A DNA stretch of 64,000 nt from Enterobacter hormaechei subsp. xiangfangensis (GTDB lineage: Bacteria; Pseudomonadota; Gammaproteobacteria; Enterobacterales; Enterobacteriaceae). Shown here in pieces: positions 17,365 to 27,134 of the stretch (the stretch's first letter is position 1; each line of letters starts with the position of its first letter). The position numbers and the translations under genes are program-made. Under the pieces are notes generated by a model. The model was not told the DNA's origin. It searched no databases and was given only the letters and a program-made list of their open reading frames with translations. The stretch covers positions 2,170,001-2,234,000 of the forward strand of contig NZ_CP017183.1 in NCBI RefSeq assembly GCF_001729785.1. The letters run 5' to 3'.

Positions 17365-18365
17365 GAGAAGAACCTTTTATCCGTATTAAATGAAAGCGTG
17401 AAGTGATGAGACCACTGCTCAAGAAGGGTTTTGTAGGGTTTGATAAACCGCTCTTCGGTATATTTCCCCTGTTCAATGGCCAGCCGGCTGCGCTCTTCAC
17501 GGTCATAGACGATTTTTGTTAATGAGTGATCCTGCTGATTCAGGTCGGGCTGATAGCACTGTCCCGCAGCGGAATTGGCATTGTAAATTTCCGGTCGATA
17601 GATCTTCTGGAACGTCTCCATGGTGCTGATGGTGCCGATCAGCTCCAGATTGGTGTAATCACGCAGTAAATCGCCGGTGAAGAAGAAGGCGAAAGGCGCG
17701 ACGCTGTTTTCCGGCATGAAATAGCGAACCTTCAGGCCCATCTTCGCGAAGTACTGTTCCGTTAGCGACTCGCCGTCCGGCTGGTACTCATACCCCAGCA
17801 CCGGGTGGTGGTTACCGGTACGACGATAGGTGTCTTTGCTGGAGACGCTCAGGCAGATCACCGGCGCTTTTTTGAAGTTCGCCTGATATTCCGCAGAATG
17901 AACGAAGCTTTTAAAGATATTGCCGTGCAGCTCGCCAAAATTCTCGGGGAGGGTAAAACGGGGTTGATCTTTATTATGCTCCAGCAGCAGGACGCTGAAA
18001 TCATAGTCACGAACATACGATGAGAAGTTATTTCCGACGATGCCTTCGATGCGCTCGTGGGTTTTTTTATCCACAATCGTCGTTTGCAGAATTTCGATGG
18101 CCGGGAAGGTAAAATCGCCGCCGATATTCATATCGACTGAAATAATCTCCAGCTCGACGGCATAGCGGTCCGCCTTTGGGTTATCCCAGCTCGCCAGCGC
18201 GTTAAAGCGGTTGTTGATCATCACCAGCGTGTTGCGCAGGTTCTCCTGACGCTTCTCGCCACGCGCCAGGTTGGCGAAGTTGGTGGTGGTACGCGTGTTT
18301 TCTGACGGGTTATAATTTTCATCAAAGCAACTGCGCTTAAGGGTAAATGTGAAAGCCTGACTCAT
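17361..18365 (-). CDS. mesX: DUF1852 partner of MesD (MesX)
   Basis: A 334-residue DUF1852 protein, the partner genetically required by MesD-type methionine synthases and possibly involved in oxygen-dependent generation of the methyl donor. The start at 18365 (MSQAFTFTLKRSCFDENY) is chosen because it begins the conserved N-terminus and follows a TTAGGA ribosome site; an open frame continues upstream to 18479 without a site, and an ATG at 18377 sits directly on the AGGA. Many His, Asp and Glu residues are present but I cannot assign metal ligands. It is divergent from yaiL. Confidence 0.85.
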   Translation of the reverse strand: MSQAFTFTLKRSCFDENYNPSENTRTTTNFANLARGEKRQENLRNTLVMINNRFNALASWDNPKADRYAVELEIISVDMNIGGDFTFPAIEILQTTIVDKKTHERIEGIVGNNFSSYVRDYDFSVLLLEHNKDQPRFTLPENFGELHGNIFKSFVHSAEYQANFKKAPVICLSVSSKDTYRRTGNHHPVLGYEYQPDGESLTEQYFAKMGLKVRYFMPENSVAPFAFFFTGDLLRDYTNLELIGTISTMETFQKIYRPEIYNANSAAGQCYQPDLNQQDHSLTKIVYDREERSRLAIEQGKYTEERFIKPYKTLLEQWSHHFTLSFNTDKRFFS

Positions 18366-18443
18366 TTGGTTATGCATCCTAAGTTCATGTTGCCGGAACG
18401 TTATCAATGCATAATTTATGCCTGAGCCACTGGCGCAGGGGAA

Positions 18444-18502
18444 GTGACTTAATTTCACTGCGTCATGAGGGTTCTTCATGAACTGCGCGATTCAGGTATA
18501 AT
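18444..18502. promoter_or_regulatory. Promoter and possible methionine-regulator sites between mesX and yaiL
   Basis: A consensus -10 box TATAAT lies at 18497-18502 on the plus strand, 31 bases before yaiL, with a poor -35 (TTCATG at 18475). Two dyads lie beside it: GTGACTTAATTTCAC (18444-18458) and TGAGGGTTCTTCA (18466-18478). The second differs by one base from the recalled MetR pattern TGAA-N5-TTCA, which would suit mesX control. The promoter is fairly likely; the MetR site is a guess. Confidence 0.45.
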
Positions 18503-18533
18503 CCCCCGACATTTCCAACCGGTTTAAACGAAC

Positions 18534-19073
18534 ATGACAAAACTCACCCTGCAAGAGCAGATGCTGAAAGCGGGCTTGGTCAGCAGTAAAAAGATGGCGA
18601 AGGTCCAGCGCACGGCGAAAAAATCCCGCGTCCAGGCTCGCGAGGCGAGAGAGGCTGTTGAAGAGAACAAGAAAGCCCAGCTGGAGCGTGATAAGCAGCT
18701 GAGCGAACAGCAAAAACAGGCAGTGCTGGCAAAAGAGTTCAGGGCGCAGGTGAAGCAGCTGATTGAGATGAACCGCATCACCGTGGCGAAGGGCAACATT
18801 ACCTTTAACTTTACCGACGGCAACCTGATCAAAAAAATCGAGGTCGATAAGCAGACGCAAACCCAGCTGATCAACGGCCGTCTGGCGATTGCCCGACTGG
18901 TGATTAATGCGAAGGGCGACTGTGATTACGCGATTATCCCGGCGGTGGTGGCGGATAAAATTGCCCAACGCGATGCGGACAGCATTGTGCTTAACAGCGC
19001 GCTGAGTCAGGAAGAGCAGGACGAAGACGATCCGTACGCAGACTTTAAAATCCCTGACGATTTAATGTGGTAA
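18534..19073 (+). CDS. yaiL: YaiL, DUF2058 family protein
   Basis: A 179-residue cytoplasmic protein of the DUF2058/YaiL family. It starts with the family opening LTLQEQMLKAGLVSSKKMAKVQRTAKK, continues with a highly charged coiled-coil helix (residues about 30-85, rich in Arg, Lys and Glu), then a globular domain (NRITVAKGNITFNFTDGNLIKKIEV) and ends in an acidic tail (EEQDEDDPYADFKIPDD). It has been called a nucleoprotein or polyprotein-binding factor; its true role is unsettled. A TATAAT box lies just upstream. It converges on the pseudouridine synthase gene with seven bases between stops. Confidence 0.9.
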   Translation: MTKLTLQEQMLKAGLVSSKKMAKVQRTAKKSRVQAREAREAVEENKKAQLERDKQLSEQQKQAVLAKEFRAQVKQLIEMNRITVAKGNITFNFTDGNLIKKIEVDKQTQTQLINGRLAIARLVINAKGDCDYAIIPAVVADKIAQRDADSIVLNSALSQEEQDEDDPYADFKIPDDLMW

Positions 19074-19080
19074 TCCCCGC

Positions 19081-19767
19081 TCAGAATGGCGCGGCGTGAC
19101 AGGCGTTTATCGTCTCGCCGCTCAGCGGATGAATAAAATTCAGAACGCTGGCATGCAGCATCAGCCGGGGCGTTTCTTCCGCGCCCGGCCATTCCAGACC
19201 ACCATACAGATCGCACCCCAGAATAGGGTGGCCTAACTGCTGGCAGTGAATGCGCAGCTGGTGGGTGCGCCCGGTCTCCGGGGTAAGCTCTACCCGCGTC
19301 AATGGCATTGTCGTATCCTGATAAATACGTTCCATCACCCGATAGCGAGAGCGAGCGGGCTTACCGGTGCGGGCACAGATCGTCATCAGCGGAAACAGTG
19401 CCGGATCTTTGGCAATCGGGGCATCCACGGTCCCTTCGTCCTGTTCCACATGTCCGCACAACAGGGCGGTGTAAACCTTGCTCACGGCGCGCTGGCTGAA
19501 CTGGTGACAAAGCGCGGCGTTAATCGCCTTGTTACGCGCAATGACCATCAGGCCCGAGGTGCCAAAATCAAGGCGATGCACCAGCGTGCAGCCAGGAAAG
19601 GTTTGCACCAGACGATGGTGAACGGAATCACGGTTTTGCGGATTTTTTCCCGAGAGGCTAAGCAGGCCGGAAGGTTTGTTGATCAGCAGCAGATGCTCGT
19701 CCTGCCAGAGGATCTCAATGTCGTCGTGACAGGGTGGTGCAATAAACGTATCGATAATGACAGACAT
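19081..19767 (-). CDS. RluA-family pseudouridine synthase
   Basis: A 228-residue RNA pseudouridine synthase of the RluA family. The catalytic aspartate is D67 in VHRLDFGTSG, and the family segments INKPSGLLS (about 30-38), AVSKVYTALLCGHV and TGRTHQLRIHCQQLGHPILGCDLYGG (the last read in two parts) are all present. There is no S4 domain, so it resembles RluA or TruC more than RluC/D. The exact RNA target cannot be assigned; similarity to E. coli RluA is clear but not high enough for the symbol. Confidence 0.88.
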   Translation of the reverse strand: MSVIIDTFIAPPCHDDIEILWQDEHLLLINKPSGLLSLSGKNPQNRDSVHHRLVQTFPGCTLVHRLDFGTSGLMVIARNKAINAALCHQFSQRAVSKVYTALLCGHVEQDEGTVDAPIAKDPALFPLMTICARTGKPARSRYRVMERIYQDTTMPLTRVELTPETGRTHQLRIHCQQLGHPILGCDLYGGLEWPGAEETPRLMLHASVLNFIHPLSGETINACHAAPF

Positions 19768-19821
19768 CAGGCCGCCGGGCTGGAGAGTGGGTGCGGATGA
19801 TAACGAAATATGCAGGAAAAG

Positions 19822-19850
19822 AAAAACCCTCCCACCGGGCGGTGAGAGGG
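19822..19850 (-). terminator. Rho-independent terminator of azoR
   Basis: Read on the minus strand, CCCTCTCACCG pairs with CGGTGGGAGGG (one mismatch) around CC, followed by TTTTTC. It lies eight bases after the azoR stop. Confidence 0.85.
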
Positions 19851-19857
19851 GGAGATC

Positions 19858-20523
<666 letters not shown>

Positions 20524-20666
20524 TCACAATCCTGCCACAGGGATAGCGCAATATATCGAAGCCTATGTTCGAATTTTTTGAATAAGGCGCGCAAAGCGCT
20601 GATGTGGTACTCTATAGCAATCATTAAAAAGAGATTTTATCCGGCAGTGCACTGCCCGTTAACGCT

Positions 20667-23600
20667 ATGACAGAACACCAAAAATTGACCTTCTCCATGC
20701 TGATGCAAAAGCTTGATTCACTGATGCTGCGCGATAAACAGCGGTTTGCGCGCCGTCTGCACGGCGTTAAGAAGGTTAAAAATCCTGATGCACAACAGGC
20801 CATTTACCAGGAAATGGCCAAAGAGATTGAACAGGCGGCAGGGAAAGTTGTGCTGCGTGAAGCCGCACGCCCGGAGATTACCTATCCGGAAAACCTGCCC
20901 GTCAGCCAGAAGAAACAGGACATTCTTGAGGCCGTACGCGACCACCAGGTGGTGATCGTCGCGGGGGAAACCGGTTCAGGTAAAACCACCCAGTTGCCGA
21001 AAATCTGCATGGAGCTGGGCCGCGGGTTGAAAGGGCTGATCGGTCACACCCAGCCGCGTCGTCTGGCGGCGCGCACCGTGGCGAACCGTATTGCGGAAGA
21101 GCTGCAAACGGAGCCGGGCGGCTGCATCGGCTACAAGGTGCGATTCAGCGACCACGTCAGCGATAACACCATGGTTAAGCTGATGACCGACGGTATCCTG
21201 CTGGCGGAAATCCAGCAGGATCGTCTGCTGATGCAGTACGACACCATCATCATCGATGAAGCGCACGAGCGCAGCCTGAACATCGACTTCCTGCTCGGCT
21301 ACCTGAAAGAGCTGCTGCCCCGGCGTCCGGATCTGAAAATCATCATCACCTCTGCGACCATTGACCCGGAGCGTTTCTCAAAACATTTCAACAATGCGCC
21401 GATCATTGAAGTCTCAGGCCGAACCTACCCGGTTGAAGTGCGCTATCGCCCGATTGTGGAAGAGGCGGACGATACCGAGCGCGACCAGCTTCAGGCCATC
21501 TTCGATGCCGTCGACGAGCTGGGCAACGAGAGTTCTGGCGACATTCTGATCTTCATGAGCGGCGAGCGCGAGATCCGCGATACCGCCGATGCGCTCAGCA
21601 AACGCGATCTGCGCCATACCGAGATCCTGCCGCTGTACGCGCGCCTGTCGAACAGTGAGCAGAACCGCGTGTTCCAGCCGCACAGCGGACGCCGCATCGT
21701 GCTGGCGACCAACGTGGCCGAAACCTCGCTCACCGTGCCGGGCATTAAATACGTGATCGACCCGGGTACGGCGCGCATCAGCCGCTACAGCTACCGAACC
21801 AAAGTTCAGCGCCTGCCGATTGAGCCGGTTTCCCAGGCGTCGGCTAATCAGCGTAAGGGCCGCTGCGGCCGCGTGTCGGAAGGGATCTGTATTCGTCTTT
21901 ATTCGGAAGACGATTTCCTGTCGCGCCCGGAGTTTACCGATCCGGAAATTCTGCGGACCAACCTGGCATCCGTTATCCTGCAAATGACCGCGCTGGGGCT
22001 GGGCGATATCGCCGCCTTCCCGTTTGTGGAAGCGCCGGATAAACGCAATATTCAGGACGGGGTGCGCCTGCTGGAAGAGCTGGGGGCCATCACCACCGAC
22101 GAGCAGGCGACGGCCTACAAGCTAACGCCATTGGGCCGCCAGCTTAGCCAGTTGCCGGTCGACCCGCGTCTGGCGCGCATGGTGCTGGAGGCGCAAAAAC
22201 ACGGCTGCGTGCGCGAGGCGATGATCATCACCTCGGCGCTCTCCATTCAGGATCCGCGCGAGCGCCCAATGGACAAGCAGCAGGCGTCGGATGAAAAACA
22301 CCGTCGCTTCCACGATAAAGAGTCTGATTTCCTGGCCTTTGTGAATCTGTGGAACTACCTGGGCGAGCAGCAAAAAACGCTCTCTTCAAATCAGTTCCGC
22401 CGTCAGTGCCGGGTGGATTTCCTCAACTACCTGCGCGTGCGCGAGTGGCAGGATATCTATACCCAGCTGCGCCAGGTGGTAAAAGAGCTGGGCATTCCGG
22501 TCAACAGTGAACCGGCGGAGTACCGCGAAATTCATATCGCCTTGCTGACCGGCCTGCTGTCCCATATCGGGATGAAGGATGCGGATAAACAGGAATTTAC
22601 CGGCGCACGCAACGCGCGTTTCTCCATCTTCCCGGGCTCCGGTTTGTTCAAGAAACCGCCGAAGTGGACCATGGTCGCCGAGCTGGTGGAAACCAGCCGT
22701 CTGTGGGGGCGTATCGCCGCGCGTATCGATCCGGAGTGGGTTGAGCCGGTGGCGCAGCACCTGCTGAAACGCTCATACAGCGAGCCGCACTGGGAGCGCG
22801 GGCAGGGCGCGGTGATGGCGACGGAAAAAGTCACCGTCTACGGCCTGCCGGTGGTGGCCGCGCGTAAGGTTAACTACAGCCAGATCGATCCGGCGCTGAG
22901 TCGCGAGCTGTTTATCCGCCATGCGCTGGTGGAGGGCGACTGGCAGACGCGTCATGCGTTCTTCCGTGAAAACCTGAAGCTGCGCGCCGAGGTGGAAGAG
23001 CTTGAGCACAAGTCCCGCCGCCGCGACATTCTGGTGGACGACGAGACGCTGTTTGAGTTTTACGACCAGCGCATCAGCCACGATGTGATCTCGGCGCGCC
23101 ATTTCGACAGCTGGTGGAAGAAAGCCAGCAAAGAGACCCCGGACCTGCTCAACTTCGAAAAGAGCATGCTGATCAAAGAGGGCGCGGAGTCGGTCAGCAA
23201 GCTCGACTACCCGAACTTCTGGCATCAGGGCAACCTCAAGCTGCGTCTGACCTATCAGTTTGAGCCAGGGGCCGACGCGGACGGCGTGACCGTTCATATT
23301 CCGCTGCCGCTTTTAAATCAGGTCGACGAGAGCGGGTTTGAGTGGCAAATTCCCGGCCTGCGCCGCGAGCTTGTCATTGCATTAATCAAATCCCTGCCTA
23401 AACCGGTGCGGCGTAACTTTGTGCCGGCGCCGAACTACGCCGAAGCGTTTTTGGGCCGCGTCACGCCGCTGGAGCTGCCGCTGCTGGACGCGCTGGAGCG
23501 TGAGTTCCGACGCATGACCGGGACCACCATCGACCGCGACGACTGGAACTGGGATCAGGTGCCCGATCACCTGAAAATCACCTTCCGCGTGGTGGACGAT

Positions 23601-24569
23601 AAAAACAAAAAGCTGCTGGAAGGCCGCTCGCTTTCGGAACTGAAGGACGCCCTGAAGGGCAAAGTGCAGGAAACCCTGTCTGCCGTGGCGGACGACGGTA
23701 TCGAGCAGAGCGGGCTGCACATCTGGAGCTTTGGTCAGCTTCCGGAAAGCTATGAGCAGAAGCGCGGAAACTATAAGGTTAAAGCCTGGCCTGCGTTGGT
23801 GGACGAGCGCGATAGCGTGGCGATTAAGCTCTTTGACAATCCGCAGGAACAACAGCAGATGATGTGGCGCGGGCTGCGTCGACTGCTTCTGCTTAACATC
23901 CCGTCGCCGATTAAGTATCTGCACGAGAAGCTGCCGAACAAAGCCAAGCTGGGGCTCTACTTTAACCCGTACGGTAAGGTGCTGGATCTGATCGACGACT
24001 GCATCTCCTGCGGTGTGGATAAGCTGATCCACGAGGCGGGCGGTCCGGTCTGGACGGAAGAGGGCTTTGCTCAGCTTCATGAAAAGGTGCGCGCGGAGCT
24101 GAACGACACCGTGGTGGAGATTGCCAAACAGGTCGAGCAGATCCTTACCGCCGTGTTCAATATCAACAAGCGCCTGAAGGGGCGGGTGGATATGACCATG
24201 GCCCTGGGGCTGTCGGACGTGAAGGCGCAGATGGCGGGGCTGGTGTATCGCGGCTTTGTGACCGGCAACGGCTTTAAGCGTCTGGGCGATACGCTGCGTT
24301 ATTTGCAGGCGATTGAGAAGCGTCTGGAGAAAATGGCGGTCGATCCGCATCGCGATCGCGCGCAGATGCTGAAAGTCGAAAACGTGCAGCAGGCGTGGCA
24401 GCAGTGGCTCAACAAACTGCCGCCAGCGCGTCGCGATGACGACGACGTGCGGGAGATCCGCTGGATGATCGAGGAGCTGCGCGTCAGCTTCTTCGCCCAG
24501 CAGCTCGGTACGCCGTATCCGATTTCGGATAAGCGTATCTTGCAGGCGATGGAGCAGATCTCCGGCTAA
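20667..24569 (+). CDS. hrpA: ATP-dependent RNA helicase HrpA
   Basis: A 1300-residue DEAH-box helicase, the expected full length. Motif I GETGSGKT is at 100-107 and motif II DEAH at 197-200; SATID (motif III) and QRKGRCGR (motif VI, QRxGRxGR) follow. The HA2/winged-helix/OB region and the long HrpA-specific C-terminal domain (DUF3418) continue to ILQAMEQISG. E. coli HrpA resolves stalled and collided ribosomes and influences fimbrial mRNA processing. The order azoR-hrpA-ydcF is the E. coli order, but here an efflux operon sits between hrpA and ydcF. Confidence 0.97.
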   Translation: MTEHQKLTFSMLMQKLDSLMLRDKQRFARRLHGVKKVKNPDAQQAIYQEMAKEIEQAAGKVVLREAARPEITYPENLPVSQKKQDILEAVRDHQVVIVAGETGSGKTTQLPKICMELGRGLKGLIGHTQPRRLAARTVANRIAEELQTEPGGCIGYKVRFSDHVSDNTMVKLMTDGILLAEIQQDRLLMQYDTIIIDEAHERSLNIDFLLGYLKELLPRRPDLKIIITSATIDPERFSKHFNNAPIIEVSGRTYPVEVRYRPIVEEADDTERDQLQAIFDAVDELGNESSGDILIFMSGEREIRDTADALSKRDLRHTEILPLYARLSNSEQNRVFQPHSGRRIVLATNVAETSLTVPGIKYVIDPGTARISRYSYRTKVQRLPIEPVSQASANQRKGRCGRVSEGICIRLYSEDDFLSRPEFTDPEILRTNLASVILQMTALGLGDIAAFPFVEAPDKRNIQDGVRLLEELGAITTDEQATAYKLTPLGRQLSQLPVDPRLARMVLEAQKHGCVREAMIITSALSIQDPRERPMDKQQASDEKHRRFHDKESDFLAFVNLWNYLGEQQKTLSSNQFRRQCRVDFLNYLRVREWQDIYTQLRQVVKELGIPVNSEPAEYREIHIALLTGLLSHIGMKDADKQEFTGARNARFSIFPGSGLFKKPPKWTMVAELVETSRLWGRIAARIDPEWVEPVAQHLLKRSYSEPHWERGQGAVMATEKVTVYGLPVVAARKVNYSQIDPALSRELFIRHALVEGDWQTRHAFFRENLKLRAEVEELEHKSRRRDILVDDETLFEFYDQRISHDVISARHFDSWWKKASKETPDLLNFEKSMLIKEGAESVSKLDYPNFWHQGNLKLRLTYQFEPGADADGVTVHIPLPLLNQVDESGFEWQIPGLRRELVIALIKSLPKPVRRNFVPAPNYAEAFLGRVTPLELPLLDALEREFRRMTGTTIDRDDWNWDQVPDHLKITFRVVDDKNKKLLEGRSLSELKDALKGKVQETLSAVADDGIEQSGLHIWSFGQLPESYEQKRGNYKVKAWPALVDERDSVAIKLFDNPQEQQQMMWRGLRRLLLLNIPSPIKYLHEKLPNKAKLGLYFNPYGKVLDLIDDCISCGVDKLIHEAGGPVWTEEGFAQLHEKVRAELNDTVVEIAKQVEQILTAVFNINKRLKGRVDMTMALGLSDVKAQMAGLVYRGFVTGNGFKRLGDTLRYLQAIEKRLEKMAVDPHRDRAQMLKVENVQQAWQQWLNKLPPARRDDDDVREIRWMIEELRVSFFAQQLGTPYPISDKRILQAMEQISG

Positions 24570-24576
24570 AACCGTT

Positions 24577-24647
24577 GCCCGGTGGCGCTGCGCTTACCGG
24601 GCCTACGGGAGAGCATGTGGGCCGGGTAAGGCGCAGCGCCACCCGGC
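24577..24647. repeat. REP/BIME element after hrpA
   Basis: Two opposed copies of a classic REP palindrome: GCCCGGTGGCGCTGCGCTTA at 24577 onward and, inverted, TAAGGCGCAGCGCCACCCGGC ending at 24647, each with GC-rich complementary arms. Its position between the convergent hrpA and efflux genes is typical. It may end or stabilise both transcripts. Confidence 0.85.
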
Positions 24648-24653
24648 ATGTTT

Positions 24654-26033
24654 TCACGCACTGCTCCAACCGCCGCCCAGCGCTTTATACAAATCAATTT
24701 GCGCCAGCAACAGGTTGTTTTTCACCTGTACCACGCTGGTCTGCACCGAGAACAGCGTGCGCTGCGCATCGAGCACATCCAGATAAGAAGAGTACCCGTT
24801 GCGGTAGCGGTTTTGCGCAATCCGCAGCGTCTCCTGCGCGACCGCCTGCTGTGCCAGCAGCTCGGTAAGCTGTTCCTGATAGCGGGTGATGGCATCAAGG
24901 CTGTCATTCACCTCAGCAAACGCGTTACGCACGGTTTTTTCGTAGCTATACAGAGCCTGATTCCGCTGGGACTGGGAGATATCCACCTGCGCATTCAGCG
25001 CCTGACGGTTCAGCAGCGGCGCAAGAATACTGCCGCCCACGCTCCAGAGCTGTAGGGGGTTATCCAGCAATCCCGACAGCGTGCGATCCTGCACCGATCC
25101 CGTGGCCGTGAGGTTGATTGACGGCAGCAGGCTGGCGCGCGATGCCGCCAGCGTCGCGTCTGCCGCAATCAGCTGACGTTCCGCCTGAACGATATCCGGG
25201 CGCCGGTTGAGTAGTGTCGACGGCAGCTGGGAGGGCAGTTTCAGCGGCGTCAGGGCATCAAAGCTTTCACCGCGCGCAACGTCACCCGGGTTGCTGCCCA
25301 GCAGCAGGCTAAGCGCATTTTCCTGCTGTGCAATCTGGTGCTGAAGCAGTGGAACCTGGGCGCGGGTGGCGCGCAGCTCAGAATCCGATTGCATCAGCTC
25401 AAGGCGAGAGCTGTATCCCGTCTCAAATTGTCGTTTGGCGAGATTGAACGCCTCTTCACGCGACTTCAGCGTGGATTGGGTAACGCGAAGCTGTTCATCC
25501 AGCGACAGCAGGGTGACATACCCGGAGGCCACCGATGATGCGACGGTAAGATCAGCCGCCGCTGCCGCCGCCTTTTGTGCCTCCAGCGATGCTTCAGCGG
25601 CACGGGAGGTGCTACGGTTTACGCCCCAGATATCCACGTCGTAGCTGGCGGTCAGGCTGCCTTTGTACAACGTACCGTATACCGGAAGCCCCGTGGCGGC
25701 GGACTGCGAGCGTGCGCGCGTCCCGGTCACGCCCGCGTCAAGCGACGGGAACAGACTGCCGTCGGCGGCGAACACCCGGGCCTGGTACTCGTTAATCCGC
25801 TCGCGTGCAATCAGCACGTCGCTGTTGTTCTTCAGCGCCTGATCCACATAGCGGTTCAGATTGCTGTCGTGAAAATTTCGCCACCAGAGCTGCTCTGTCG
25901 GGCTGGCTGGCCCCGACGTCGCGCGCCACTGGGCCGGTATGTGCAGGGACGATTTGGCGGGCTCAACGTCAACCGACTGGCATCCCGCCAGGATAGCCAT
26001 CATCAGCAGGCCGGCTATCGGGCGAAGCGTCAT
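24654..26033 (-). CDS. Outer-membrane efflux lipoprotein of the NodT/TolC family
   Basis: A 459-residue outer-membrane channel subunit. A lipoprotein signal ends in LAGC (Cys about residue 18). Two TolC-type repeats follow, with the typical tail NRYRNGYSSYLDVLDAQRTLF and a final LYKALGGGW. It forms the exit duct of a tripartite pump with the two genes upstream, and its start overlaps the adaptor stop by four bases. Its closest named relatives are probably MdtP-like proteins, but the substrate cannot be read. Confidence 0.9.
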   Translation of the reverse strand: MTLRPIAGLLMMAILAGCQSVDVEPAKSSLHIPAQWRATSGPASPTEQLWWRNFHDSNLNRYVDQALKNNSDVLIARERINEYQARVFAADGSLFPSLDAGVTGTRARSQSAATGLPVYGTLYKGSLTASYDVDIWGVNRSTSRAAEASLEAQKAAAAAADLTVASSVASGYVTLLSLDEQLRVTQSTLKSREEAFNLAKRQFETGYSSRLELMQSDSELRATRAQVPLLQHQIAQQENALSLLLGSNPGDVARGESFDALTPLKLPSQLPSTLLNRRPDIVQAERQLIAADATLAASRASLLPSINLTATGSVQDRTLSGLLDNPLQLWSVGGSILAPLLNRQALNAQVDISQSQRNQALYSYEKTVRNAFAEVNDSLDAITRYQEQLTELLAQQAVAQETLRIAQNRYRNGYSSYLDVLDAQRTLFSVQTSVVQVKNNLLLAQIDLYKALGGGWSSA

Positions 26034-27112
26034 TGTTTCGCCTCCCGCGTGTCGATGGTCACCTGCACCGACATGCCAGGGCGCAGCAGCCGGTACGCCT
26101 CCGGCTCACCGAGTACTTCAATGCGTACCGGGATGCGCTGGGCGATTTTAACAAAGTTGCCCGTGGCGTTATCCGGGGTGATAGCGCTGAACTCGACGCC
26201 TGTGGCCGGGGATATGCTCTCCACGCGGCCCTGATAGGCTTTATCGTTTAAGGCATCGACGGTGAATTTCACCGGCTGTCCGACGCGTAAATTCGCCAGC
26301 TGCGTCTCTTTGATATTGGCGATCACCCAGTGCTGCGGCGGGACCAGCGTGGTAAGGTGCGTCCCGGCGGCGACGTAAGCCCCCAGACGCACTGCAATCT
26401 GCCCGAGCTGACCATCACGCGGCGCGACAATCCGGGTGTTTTGCAGATCGATCTGCGCCAGCTCCAGCGCGGCTTTTGCATTCTCAACGTCGGCCTCCAG
26501 CGAGCCGCGATTGACGATAACCGTTTGTAAATCCTGACGCGACATCTCAAGCGTTGCTTTCGCCTGGTCGATATCGGCGCTCCCCTGGGCGGCACTGGCC
26601 AGTGCCGAATCGCGCTCGCGAATGGAAAGGGAGCCGTCCGCGGTCAGCTCTTTCACGCGTTTCAAATCCGCCTGGGTTTTCAGACTTTGGGCACGGGCGT
26701 TTTTCAGCGCCGCCTCGTTTTTGGCAATCACCGCTTCCGCGCTTCTGCGCTGTTGCAGGTTGTTATTAAGAGCTGCAATTTTCATTGCCAGCTGCGCCTC
26801 GGCCTGATGGACGCGCTGGCGATAGATACGGTCATCTATCTGCAACAGCAGCTCGCCTTTTTTAACCTGCGCGAAATCCTGAACATGGACCTCGGTAATG
26901 TAGCCGTTTACCTGAGGACTGATGAACGTAGTCTGGCCGCGCACGTAGGCGTTATCGGTAAACTGGGCATGACGCGTGAACGGGGGCAGCTGCCAGGCAT
27001 AAAGGATCACCAGTACCCCGACAATGCCGATAGCCGCGGCGGTGAAAATGGACACGACGCGCACGTTTTTACGGGTGTTGGCCTGCTCTTTGGCGGCATC
27101 CTGCTGACTCAT
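26030..27112 (-). CDS. EmrA/HlyD-type periplasmic adaptor
   Basis: A 360-residue membrane-fusion protein. One N-terminal transmembrane helix (IFTAAAIGIVGVLVILYAW) is followed by the lipoyl half-motifs (GYITEVHVQDFAQVKKGELLLQI and IVAPRDGQLGQIAVRLG), a long coiled-coil hairpin and a beta-barrel domain. The start at 27112 follows a CAGGAGAGG ribosome site; a longer open frame reaches 27229 but overlaps the upstream gene and lacks a site. It links the MFS pump to the NodT channel. Confidence 0.9.
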   Translation of the reverse strand: MSQQDAAKEQANTRKNVRVVSIFTAAAIGIVGVLVILYAWQLPPFTRHAQFTDNAYVRGQTTFISPQVNGYITEVHVQDFAQVKKGELLLQIDDRIYRQRVHQAEAQLAMKIAALNNNLQQRRSAEAVIAKNEAALKNARAQSLKTQADLKRVKELTADGSLSIRERDSALASAAQGSADIDQAKATLEMSRQDLQTVIVNRGSLEADVENAKAALELAQIDLQNTRIVAPRDGQLGQIAVRLGAYVAAGTHLTTLVPPQHWVIANIKETQLANLRVGQPVKFTVDALNDKAYQGRVESISPATGVEFSAITPDNATGNFVKIAQRIPVRIEVLGEPEAYRLLRPGMSVQVTIDTREAKQ

Positions 27113-27134
27113 AACCTCTCCTGAAAAATAGTCA

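Noticed and set aside
18444..18458. GTGACTTAATTTCAC read as a CRP site upstream of mesX.
   Set aside because: The spacer between GTGA and TCAC is seven bases and the outer T/A are absent, so it does not fit TGTGA-N6-TCACA.
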